Assembly: GCA_963930775.1 (NCBI GenBank)
Contig: OZ005689.1
Span: forward strand, 8,258,854 to 8,322,853
Direction: 5' to 3'
DNA: 64,000 nt
Source: Cliona cf. orientalis
Taxonomy: Eukaryota > Porifera > Demospongiae > Clionaida > Clionaidae
Part shown: positions 40,554 through 51,836 of the stretch, piece after piece
Numbering within the stretch: position 1 is the first letter of the stretch
Layout: each line of letters begins with the position of its first letter
Position numbers and translations under genes: made by a program
The notes under the pieces: model-generated
What the model was told of the DNA's origin: nothing
Seen by the model: the letters and a program-made list of their open reading frames with translations, nothing else
Databases searched by the model: none

Positions 40554-43500
40554 TTAAGGCTCAGGATCCTTAATATCATCATTGGTTATTTCATAGTGAT
40601 CTGATTCTGAAAAAAATAACAAAAATTTAACAGTTGAAACTGAGTTCAAGAATTGAAGCTAGCTTATTATGTAACTATGTAATGCAGGATCATGGTGCAA
40701 CAAAGTAAGAGTTTGGGTATAGTCATTTTAGCATGCAAATGCCACTGGAACTCATAATAATTATTGAGATCTAAGACTAATAAATTTTTGTTCGACAAAA
40801 ATTTTGTCAAGCCCACTGCAGCTACATTATAATAATTATTAATGTTTCACATGCCAATGCAATAAAGGTTGCGACATCCTATATCCAATCATTAACAGGG
40901 GACAAAAAAAATCAGCATGATAAAAATTTTGTCAGTGAGAGCAGCAGGTGCAAAGGTGAATTAAGACAAATTTTCTCCTATAACTTGCTTTCTACAAACT
41001 AAATAATGCAGTGAGTAATTATTACTCACTATTATTTAGTTGTAGAATTACTCACTACAATATTAAATTTTTAGATGGTTCTATGTAGCCTGGTAAATAA
41101 TCAGTAAGGTGTTGATACCAACACAGGCTGAAAACGGGAATGTGGAAAAGAACCGGGAAGCTGCCGGGAATCGACATAAATGGCTGTTGGGTGTGAGACT
41201 GCTGTATAGCAGTACCACTCAGCAGTATGTAATGTGGAGTGGACTGGTGGCAGTGGGTGGTTGTAGCTTAGTGGTTAGAGCACTGGCGGCTCAATCCAGC
41301 TACCTGCGTTCGATTCCTGGCGGCTTCCTGCATGGTTCTTTTCCACATTCCCTTTTTCAGTATCAAGACCTTACAATGTCATATTAAATTTAGTTCTGTA
41401 GAAAGCAAGTTGGACATTATCATCATAAACATTGGTCTTGTTACATGCTACAATGAATGGTCATTTTTCTCATAGCAGGTCACATATTATTATGGTATGA
41501 TGTAAATTTTAAAGTGCATGAATGTGAGAGAGAAGAATGTGTGAGAGATGGAAGTATGGATAATTATATACATGTGAGTTATTGTGAGTGTATGCATATC
41601 ATGTATGTGTGTGCCACTGTGTGTCAATGTGGGGGTGAAGGAGATTGAAAGAAAGAGATGCTACGTATTGCCCAACCTTTTGTATTAGCAATTTCTATAG
41701 CTCTGTCCATTTCTTCCCAGCTATGTTCAAAGTCAAAATTTTTGAAATAGAACTCCAACATTGCTTGAAGACAACCTTCATCTGTTTCATTATTTGTGAA
41801 TATTTCATCCAAGTGATCTTCATCAAATTTGAGTGCCTCTCCTATTTCTTTCCACTTGGTGACCATGGGTATTAATTTTGACATGACCTCTTCAATAGTC
41901 GGCACAGTATTGTTCCCTAATCAAGGATTCCAAAAGTGAATCTTATTAGCATTGCTATTAGCTATTGACAAGACTATACTCCAATTATAACATATCACAA
42001 CATTCAAGCATACAATGGGCTATTCCAGTTAATGAGGATATAATAATACACTCCTATGAAGGAGATTTCATTAAGTACTGAAGGATCGATTTTGATGCGA
42101 TTTATGGTATTTGTATTGTCGTAGGCATAGCTATAATATAGTACAGCATGACCGTACCACATTTTGGGCCTCCAGAGTCTATTAAATTGTTTGACTCCTG
42201 GAAATTTAATAGTCAATTTTTTTCATGTTCAGAGTGAACCGTACCACATCAATTTTACTACTTTTTAAATTTATCCATTGTGGATAGTAATGAACTTCAG
42301 AAGTGCTGAGGGGACATGATAGTAATTGGTGCTCATCCAGGGTGTGGAAAAGATTATTATCGGGCAAAATGGGGATTTGATTAGTTTAAAAATTAATGAT
42401 TAGTATTGACTTAAGTGAGTGGTGTATGGCCATTATCTGGAATAGCCCAATTCAAGTTACTCAGATATTACAGAATGCAACAGAATCACTAGATTTGAGC
42501 ACATTGGTGTACGAAGAAATATACGGTATGCACTGGACTCGATGTGGTCATATTCACATCTACAAAGGTTTGCAAATCTGTGATCCTGATTTAAATTCTA
42601 ACCAATATTTATTATTGTGAGTATAACATACTAAGAAGTGGTGGATTATCTTGACTGGATTCTTCATTAGGAGTAGTGGGTGGTGTAGTTTGAATCCTGA
42701 AAGTGTTTTCGGTAGTTTGAGATGGCTGTACCTCGCTGTAGATGACCATGGTCAAGTCAGCAGGAGATGCTTTTTCTGCATGTTTATCCTTAAAGTTATC
42801 AAAAGTGAATAATAATAATGTTATGGGAAAGTAGGTTAAGATCAGATTACGATTTCCTAAACATTTCCTAGGAGGATCAACACGCATGCACAGACATATA
42901 AGATATTATAGTATTCTATTAATGTATGCGTGCTCACGTCATACTATGCACATAACTGTTAGCATGCATAATATTTTAATAATAGAGTGACTCATACACA
43001 ATCGTGCCCATTTGTATAGTGTAATGTTATCTCTTGTGTAGCTATATGCATGCGCACACATAACGGGATGCATGCAAGTGCACTGCAATTAATACAATGT
43101 ATTACTAACGTTTATCCTTGCACTACCCTATTTTACGTACACTCATCCCATGGCTGGTAATTTTCCTGTAAAAATATTGTTTACTAGGGAACTAAATGCA
43201 CATGCACACACATGTCATGATGACTCATAGTAAGCTGTGTGCATACACAACTTAGATGCACACAAGCTCCACTACATCCACTCACTTAGATGACACAGTG
43301 TACGTACATTGCTAGTTGTACCCATTCTCACACCTGAATAGGCCAGTGTATATACCGTACTTACTGTAATTTAGGCGCCACTGTAATATAAGCTCCGTCT
43401 GGCCATTTATGGAATTTTTCCTTTTAAATATAGCACCGAACGTCGATGGAATTACTTTTAGGTGGCGCTTAGTAATTACAATTTCATACCTTGTACCACA

Positions 43501-46500
43501 CGCCACTGTTATTACTAAGCGCCACTCTAATATATAAGTGCCATTCACCATCGAAGCGAGTTTTTAATGCTTAAATGTAAGTGCCAAGCGAGGTCGGAAT
43601 TAATTTTTCCTGGTGCTTAAATTACACAGTAAATACGGTATATATATCTCGAAGACAAAAGTCACCACGTACAGAATAAACTGTATACAAAGCACCAAAA
43701 TTTCTATAATACTACTTGTACTACTGTAACAATGCGTGGGTGCATCAAAGGCACCGCCTAGTGTTTATCTAGCATAAACCACCAGGGTGTAGTGTATAAC
43801 TATAATAGGGAATTAATACTACTCTTACAATAGAAGGTATAGCTGCTCTGCCTCGGTGTCTATTTGCACACTACCGTGTATATTTAATAAATATTATAAG
43901 TAAGTCAGTAGTGAGCAGTTTATCTGTAACATATGTAAGATAATATTATTAGTAATACGTGGTTCATGTGTAGATACCAGTTACCAGCATTTCGTCCAAA
44001 ACTTTTGATTTGGGATGCACATGAACATTCCAAATTGAAATTAATTAGGTGTCACTGAGGATTTGTAGTACCTCAATCTTGTGCAATTCACAATAAACAA
44101 CTGATTCAGAAGTGGGTTGTATTTCAATACATGATGTATTTGTGGCGTAGATATTAGGCTCCATAATCTGTGATCTGTATGTGTTAGGAAAACTGTGATT
44201 TTCTGTATAAGAAAAATATTAATTTCATGGACACCTGTTTCTAATTTTTTGTCTCTGAAGTTTGACCTTTATTAGGATAACACCAGCTATTGCTGCAAAG
44301 ATTTAAAAGTAGTATTGAAATATCTAGACATAAGATGACACTTGAAGCTGACATACATGTGCATGTTATACACAGAGTAGTAGCCACTGCTATGAGAGCA
44401 ATAACGATGTACAATATTTTCACATTGGGAAAATTATCAGTTGGCACTGTACTATCCAACCGAGGATTGTCAGACTGAGTAGATTCTGGAAGGTATAGAT
44501 GCATGCTTTAATGTGTAAATGTACAATATCACTATATACCATGATAGCAATTATGATAATATTATTATGCGATGCTGATAACTCTTTTTTTCCTCATATA
44601 CAAATTATAGCATACCTTCCCATATAATGTTATCCCACATGATATTTAGTGGCTGCCCATACACCATACCCTTTTCACTACTGAAGGCAAACACAGCACC
44701 TTGGTTAGCCATGATAATATTTGGATTAGGATTCTCTATACAATCGTAAGCCTCCGTTTGAAGTTGATTGATTTTCCATGTGTTTAAAAATATCAAATCT
44801 TCATGGTGAGTGTTGACAAAACTATTGTAGTAGATTAATACACACGCTGAAGCAGAATCATCGTGGAACACACACCGAAGGCAGAAATTAGTTTCATTTT
44901 GAAATACTGCTGCTGATACATTGAAAATAGGTTGGGGTGTGTACCCAGAACCTATACAATTATATATATAATGGGAACACTTAGCATAAATAAATGCTAT
45001 GGTCTAAGATACATACCTAAGAAATCTGGTGGATCATCATCGATAAATACTTGGTTTGGATACCTTGCTGGTTGTTCCAAAGGGAGACCAGTATCATTTA
45101 TTGTGAACAAAAGAACTGAATACTCTTTGTTACTCAGACCACTTAGACTTGCACTGATGTATTCTTCATCTAAGTTTTCAGAGATGAGATAATGAATGTC
45201 ATTATCATGGGAATACACCATGGCCAAGTATCCCAAGGCTACACTGCTATTGACGAGAAACTTGCAGCTGATATCCATCCGACCAGGTTCTGTGTGACTG
45301 TGTGTCACATTGATCTCTTGAATATAGTGTGTGCCTATTGAAAATCAGTCAATGGCAACAAGTTTGCATTAAATTTGTGAATCACAATTGATACTGAAAA
45401 TAGAAGTGAAGCAAAAGTACGGATAACAGTGACAAAAAGCACTAAAACAAGAGTAGTAGTGATGGACAACTAATACTAGGAGACATCCGATACATTATTT
45501 TAGTATGATCTAAAGATGTCTTCTAGTATTAGTTTTTCATCACTGCCACCCTTATTTTGGTGCTTTTTGTCACCATCACCCCTATTTTTGCTTCAATTTA
45601 TATGCGTATATGCATAGTAATTGCCGTGGCGCTGTATTTGAAAATTCTTGACAAATGGCTAAACTTTCATATGCAGTGGCTTCTGAAACTATTCAAGACG
45701 TTGATGTGGCACCATGTTACACTATTTTAAAAAGAAAGAAACAGAAAAATATGAAGACATGATTTTTGTTACCCTCGGGTAACAGCACCCTCTCAGTGCA
45801 TACCGATAGACATTCTAGGTGTAAAAATGCTTGTAGAACATGATAGTCAAGGTTATAATTAAATCCTGAAAATTTCTGCTCTTGAGATACCGTATATAGG
45901 ACGGGTTTTAATTGCGCAGTTTAATAATAGCGTTCTAGTCAAGTCAGGCCAAATTGCAAATCTAATAATTGTGATGGACGACCCCATACCGTACTGTAGT
46001 ATACATGAACGTTTATGTTTACAAATCTATTAATTGCGAAACGTAGAAAAACTTGCAATTCGCATTTAATAGATACTCGCAATTAAAACCCAACCTACGG
46101 TAATTCTATTTTGTAATGCATTATAATATTATGTAGTGCTACGTATAACATCCCAGCCATATAGATACAAATTTTGCACACATTGGTATGGTAGTAGCCA
46201 TATACATACACCCTTGAAACTTGATTTGTGCATGTGCATATATCCAGGAGTATATTACATGCATGCACTTGTCTGGGATAATTTAAAACATGCATGAATA
46301 TGGGCATGAATTATTGTGGAATAAGTGTTTTGTACAATATTATTATAAAGTGAAAGCTAAATTATCGTTTGTTCTCACATTTGAGTAAACAATACCTACA
46401 ACTATAGCAAACTGCCATTGAGCATTGAACATAACACCTAGTAGCTGGATCATGCAGCTTGTTCTGTTTTCATAATGTAGTCATTATGAGTTGTACTGCA

Positions 46501-48636
46501 TGTATGAATCCAATGACACTTACTTATAATCAAATCTTGAATAATGATGGCGCTTCCAGCACGATTAGAAGCACTGATATTCACCATGTAAAGGTTATTC
46601 GGCTGGATTATACTGTCATTGAGTATCAGTGCAACAGCATTTTCATGATTGATGGGGTAGAGTATAACTTGTGTTTGTTGTTGATGTTCATGTTGATCTT
46701 TCATAATTGATTTCAGTGAAATTTTATATATATCTGGTCTATTTGGACCACATAGCAGCTATAATAATTATTGATAAAAGAAGAATAGCATCAGGATATA
46801 TTATCTGAGCACACCATGTGACTTACATCATCGTCGATCAAATTGATAGTCACTATGATAGCTTGATCACCTTGAAAATAATTTATGTTGACGTCTATCA
46901 TAATATTGCTTTTAGTTGGAAGAAACTGTGGCTCTGCAAGTGTAGTGTAATAATAATATATTGAAAGAACACATGCACACACATGGTTGATAGCTATGCA
47001 TGAACTATTCAACATCCTTTAGTTAGTGCCTGTAACTATTATTAATAGGACTAATCTATAATTAGTATCTGTAAAATTTCTTGCATATGGTTAGGGTTGT
47101 TGCTAGGTTACTGATAGCAGTTTATGTCATGTTTTGGGCATTATTGCTAGGATCTGAACATGTTAGACACGATTTAGAAGACCTCTGGGCTCAGTATGCT
47201 GAAAACAATAATTAACAGGATCTGAGAATAAGGTATAATTTCATGCAGAATGCAAAGTTTCGACATGGTATAATAGTACTGTGATCATTGTATGCCATAG
47301 GGGGTCTGGAGGCACCCCCCCCCCCCCCCCCCAGAATGTTTCTGAGGTGTTCTGGCAGTTATTTTCTACTAATATTATATTATCATATCTACTGAGTGTC
47401 TAACCAATGTGAGTTAGTGGTCTGTGATGCCATCTATATAATGTAGTGTAATAGACATTAGGAAATTTGACCAGCCCCTCTTTTCAAAGTGGGAGGGGAG
47501 TTCAGCCCCCTTCTTCTCCGCCCCTGCACCTGGACCAGAACGTTAATTTTCGTGCTCTAATTTTGCGCCACCTGACATGAGGTTGGTAATTATTTTTTAG
47601 TTGCATGACATTGTTAATTAGAACGGATACAGTACAGCCTTGAAATTATGCGCGATCTAAAACTAAAATTCAGCCTCCGCGTGACATTACCCCTTTTCTC
47701 AGATCCTATCACACATTAATAATATTATTATTATGCTTTGAAGTAAGCTTACTTAAGGTGTGATACTTTTAAATATGCTTTCACTCACTCTTAAATGAGA
47801 ACGAAGCATTTATATGGCTTGGCATCCCATCTATTGCTCCCTGCACATTGCTTCTGGGAGTAACAGTGAACAGAAATATATCTCTAGGGTTTGGGTTCTC
47901 ATTGACAATTGTTAAGTTGTATTGCAACTCAAAAATGCAACTGCTGCTGAAGTTCCCTCTATTCATGTTGTAGAACCTTTCAACGTCCACACAGTAGACA
48001 ATATCAGGCTCAGCAGTGGTGAGGTTAAGTGAGAATGGTGGTTTCCAACTTAAGGAGATGAGTGATGATGTTGACTGATATTGAAGGTTATCGATTGCTT
48101 CAAGGGGACCTAATAAATAAAAAAAATCCAATTTAGATACGCATATTATAATAATTAAACTTTGCAACCTTGAACAACAAGTGTTGCGGGTGTAGAGTTG
48201 ATAAATTTAGTAGTTTGATTGGCCCCAATGATATATATTATACACACCACCCTCGATTCATTAAACTTGGAGATGGCAGGGATGATTAGTGCTTCGGTAT
48301 TGTTACCATATCCCTGTTTTTTTATCGGCAGATCTGATTCAGTAGCATTCACATTGCGAAAAGATACTCCATTTATTTGCCACTCAATACTATCATCATC
48401 ACTTTGAACCTGACACCAGAATATAGCATCCAAACCTTCAGTTTGTACTACATCAGCAGGCCATTGGGAACCTATAAATTATTTTAATTCATATTATAAC
48501 AGGAACTGAGGTAGCTAGCTACAATCTTTCAGCTTATCCAATCCACGTTGCTTCACTTACTTGATGAGATTCGGATCAAGGAGACTGTGACTGCTACTGT
48601 GACTGCTAAGTTTATGTTCACAGCTGCAGTATTCAT
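40554..48636 (-). CDS. Receptor E: complete Ig/Fn3-like receptor with ITIM-like tail and Death domain
   Basis: Thirteen exons chain in frame for about 817 aa: 48636-48561 signal peptide (residues 1-25), 48471-48169 Ig (26-126; FWCQ, IEWQI, VVCII), 48109-47789 Fn3-like (127-233), 46933-46827 and 46758-46524 second Fn3-like region, 45334-45017 GTHYIQ module (348-453), 44951-44616 Cys module (454-565), 44485-44357 and 44292-44235 TM (KILYIVIALIAVATTLCITC, then basic residues), 44192-44072 tail with NIYATN and VVYCEL, 42788-42632 tail with VIYSEV, 41916-41677 Death domain (721-800), 40606-40554 last exon (DHYEITNDDI then stop). A surface receptor coupling tyrosine phosphorylation to Death-domain signalling is inferred. 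The DD exon donor (gttggg) is weak but gives the right phase. MITEs occupy several introns. Confidence 0.83.
41250..41330 (+). repeat. tRNA-derived (SINE-like) sequence
   Basis: An A-box-like TGTAGCTTAGTGGTTAGAG is followed 40 bp later by a B-box-like CGTTCGATTCC, the spacing of a pol III tRNA promoter. A tRNA cloverleaf does not close well (the T stem mismatches), so this is more likely a SINE head than a functional tRNA. It lies downstream of the last Death-domain exon, in an intron of receptor E. Confidence 0.5.
41677..41916 (-). other. Death-domain exon of receptor E
   Basis: This phase 1-1 exon of about 80 residues has a helical Death fold: IEEVMSKLIPMVTKWKEIG, then EALKFDEDHLDEIFTNN, ETDEGCLQAMLEFYFKN and FEHSWEEMDRAIEIAN. 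The spacing and the Trp in HSWEE match receptor A. The preceding exon ends in phase 1 and the last exon restores frame, so this is part of E and not a separate gene. Confidence 0.8.
43354..43640. mobile_element. TACCGTA-ended MITE in receptor E intron
   Basis: Left TACCGTACTTACTGTAATTT and right GTAAATACGGTA are inverted. The interior repeats GCGCCAC and GCTTA words. Same end type as 18593-19027 and 45893-46102. Confidence 0.6.
45410..45595. mobile_element. Long-arm foldback element in receptor E intron
   Basis: The two halves are imperfect inverted copies: GACAAAAAGCACTAAAA, then AACTAATACTAGGAGACATC, are answered by GATGTCTTCTAGTATTAGTT and TTTTGGTGCTTTTTGTC. The loop is about 25 bp. There is no coding content. 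Confidence 0.65.
45893..46102. mobile_element. TACCGTA-ended MITE in receptor E intron
   Basis: Left TACCGTATATAGGACGGGTT and right AACCCAACCTACGGTA are inverted, and both continue into TTTAATTGCG-type sequence. This is a third member of the TACCGTA end class, inside the intron between exons 46758-46524 and 45334-45017. Confidence 0.6.
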
Positions 48637-48743
48637 GCTTGCTTTGATGGATGCTGGTCACCGGCGTTTAAGACCTGTCCTAGTAGAGTCAGTACAAGTG
48701 GAACGTTACTGTAACTGTTACAGTGAATGATGCATCCTGTACT

Positions 48744-48833
48744 GGCCTCGTCCCAGGCCACTCCCAACATATTACGTGTAATACGTTTTCAATTACACGC
48801 AGAAAACTTGGAGTGGCCTCTAGACAAGTCCGA
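48744..48833. mobile_element. TCTCGTCCCCAG-family MITE upstream of receptor E
   Basis: Left GGCCTCGTCCCAGGCCACTC and right GAGTGGCCTCTAGACAAG are diverged inverted ends around an AT-rich loop with TTACACG on both sides. It lies about 110 bp upstream of the E start codon, so it may overlap the promoter. Confidence 0.5.
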
Positions 48834-49429
48834 TCCTGTACCGCATCTATTTACAGCGCATGTGCACGCGTTATTACCCCGCGCGCATGTGCAAGGGGTA
48901 AAGCTTGTCCGTCTGTTGTTGTTGGCACGAAATTGCCAGATCTCGAGCGTTTGTGCATAAATTTAATTATATATATTCCCCTATATAATCTATGATTTAT
49001 GGGTTCCGTAAGCACAACGAAACCGTAGACATCTGTGAAAAAGTGGTTTCTGCCACTTCGAATTGCTGAAAACACTGAATCTGATCCCAATATTAATAGC
49101 TAATTTTATCCAACCATTCTCAAATTATTGATAGCTACAATAAAGCTCGCAACCAATTACAACCAGGCATTCGCTTGCTGCAACCTTAACATTAGAAATC
49201 CAGTAGCTAAACAAATTATCATTATTCCATTCTTATGTCACTACTCTTCTGATTACGACATTATTTGTATTACAAACTTAAGACATGCATATGGCTTACG
49301 GGAGTCTATCTTGATCCTGGTGGGGGTGTGGAGGTGGATAGGGAGGCTAGCCACCTCCCACCTTTCCTATAGCTCTATTATGCAAAGTAGTACTGGGATC
49401 ATCCACCATTATTATCCAGCCACCCCCCT

Positions 49430-50500
49430 TGCACCAAGATCATACTATTAGTTTAATAGCCACCTTCCAGGCAAAATTTCAGGATCAGCACCTGTCCTTA
49501 CTTGACCCGACAAAATCAAGCAGCTGTGATGGTATCAGTTCCAATCTGATAAAACACTGCACCTTAGCAATATATCTATCTCTTCTACGTTCTATGGAAA
49601 CAACACTATACAAATGGAAATATCATTCAATCACCCCTATCTTCAAATCAGGAGACAAATCACTGGTCAAAAACTACCGACTAATAGCTATCTCTTTTGT
49701 GTAAAATATCTCAAGTTCTTGAACACCTTGTCCAGGCTTCAGCAAGACAAGCATTATTATCAGTAAATTAAATATCCTTTTAATATCATCACCAGTTCGG
49801 TTTCCGTCAATATCACTCCACAACGGGCCAGCAATTTCTGGTCCTTCTAAGTGACTGGAAACTAATGTTCAATGGGACAAAAATATTATTTGCTGTCCAT
49901 TACCTCTCGTGCTTCTCCCGATCAGAATGATACCCTGACAGAGTATTTCATCAATGGGCTCCCTATCTCCCCATGTAGTCGACAAAAAGATCTAATTGGT
50001 ATACTTATATCATCAGATTTGTTGTCTTTCCACCACATGATATCAAGGATAACTTCCAAATCCTATAAAAATTCTAGGCCTGCTCCGTTGCATGTTCACA
50101 TCATCAAACAATGGAAAAAGCTTTACCTCTCATTGGTGCGATCTCAACTCACCTAATTTGGTGACCACTCCTACAAAAAGACATGAATACAACTGAATGT
50201 ATACAATGCCATGCAATAAAATACATTACACTTCTGACTACAGGTCTAGATTGATTATCTCCTACCATTATCAATGCTTCTCGAACTCAGTGACATCTAT
50301 TTCTTGTGAAATCTTTTAAACTCCATAAGTCGCCCGACCAATCCTTCAGTATCCTCAAACATGTCTACTTCAGCCAGAACAACACCAGGTCTGGTACCTT
50401 CAACAAACTAGTCCAGCCTCCTATCAAGCTCCTATCAAGCTCAATGGGGATAAAGAATTCTACTTTACCGTGGCATAGGCATATACGAAGATATTGAAGG
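49430..50500 (+). mobile_element. Degraded non-LTR (LINE) retrotransposon fragment
   Basis: Broken frames show reverse-transcriptase landmarks in order: SSSCDGISSNLIKHC, then WKYHSITPIFKSGDKS and NYRLIAIS (about 49.5-49.7 kb), HQFGFRQYHSTTGQQFL in another frame (about 49.8 kb), RQKDLIGILISSDLL and SLVRSQL (about 50.0-50.15 kb), and a C-terminal LWN-type tail near 50.3-50.5 kb. The segment that should carry the catalytic YADD box is missing, and frameshifts separate the pieces. It is an inactive LINE copy. The clade (CR1, L2 or Jockey-like) cannot be fixed by eye. Confidence 0.75.
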
Positions 50501-51149
50501 TTGGGGGCATAAGATTACCTCATGTATATGGCTTAGTTTATTCTATTAAAGGGAAAATTTTATGCCAAGATAATCAACTGTCATATACACTAGATAAAAA
50601 ATTCAGATTTCATGCATGTAGGAAATGTGTAGGATAGGGCAAAATTTTCTACACATTTCATTCATTAATTTTTTACAAAAACTCTGCCCTATTCTCTGCC
50701 AAACATGTGTCGGAAAGCTCATGTTTTGGTAAGCAGGAAATCTTACTTTTGGTCCAGTGATAATTAAAGGAGTATTCTCAACTTGGATGTAGGTATATGT
50801 AGCTATTTGGCTTAAAATTTTACCATTGTGTTACTTCACAACGAAAATGCTCAATATACAAATTTGTAGCTAGAGTACTCAGCATGTAATAATCATTTGT
50901 TCTTATAATTCAGCCTTCTCCTCAGTATTCAGATAATAATTATTATTATTATGCATGCACACAATGCTCGAGAATCACACCCCCACGAACACTTTATGGT
51001 GTTATATTTGCTAGTCAATATTGTTCGCTGAAATGCAGAAAATTATGATGGTCCCCTTGGACTGTTCATGCATGGTCCCCAGCCACTTACAAGGGAGGTC
51101 ATGGGCTGGGTTTCAGGTATATAAATGGCTAGCATGCAGGGTGAGTCTC

Positions 51150-51202
51150 AAAGTCTGTATGGCAGGGTTAGACTCCAGGGTCTGCATGGCAGGGTTAACT
51201 TA
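51150..51202. repeat. Short tandem duplication
   Basis: Two copies of a 27-bp unit containing GTCTGYATGGCAGGGTTARA (51155 onward and 51182 onward), followed by a partial CTCCAGGGT. It lies in a gene-free stretch between the LINE fragment and gene F. Confidence 0.6.
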
Positions 51203-51836
51203 ATCTCCAGGGTTTGTCCTGCGGGGACCAAATGCGGCGCAGTGGATAGTCTGGGGGGACCACAATTTGGGGTGGAGGGGGGAGTGTTGGGGCAGACTAT
51301 TGACAGTGTGATAGGCTCTGCATACAGGATGATAAAGCTAATTTCAGGCCTAGGAGTCTTCACTTTGTAATACTTAATAATATGGAAATATCAACTGATC
51401 AGTATTAAATACACCTGGGCTGCTTACTGAGCAGTGGCTCTTCCTGCTGTAGCTTTACTCACTTTAAGTTCTAGCTCTTTTTCCCCCTTTCCCCCTCCAA
51501 CCTCATGCTCGGGACATGCACATTCTATATTTTTCAAAGGAGGGGCAGGGAACAAGTCTTATATACTTGAGAAGGCTAGCTATATAGATCCATCCTTCAT
51601 AATATTATAATAATACAGTTACTGTAGTAACACATTCTCTTTTATTTTGTCCAATTCTCTTTTGCAGGATTCAAGCAATTTTAACCCATTCTCTTAGCAC
51701 TGATGCTAAGAAATCAGTATAATTCAGTTGAAATTCTTGTATGTTGTGAAGTATGCTAATAGAACAGCTATATATACTTGGAGAAGTTAGAGACTATAGT
51801 TACATTGCATAAATCTTGTATTATGTATATATATTT

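Noticed and set aside
41250-41330. Functional tRNA gene
   Set aside because: A- and B-box-like words are present, but the T stem and acceptor stem do not pair, so a SINE-type remnant is more likely.
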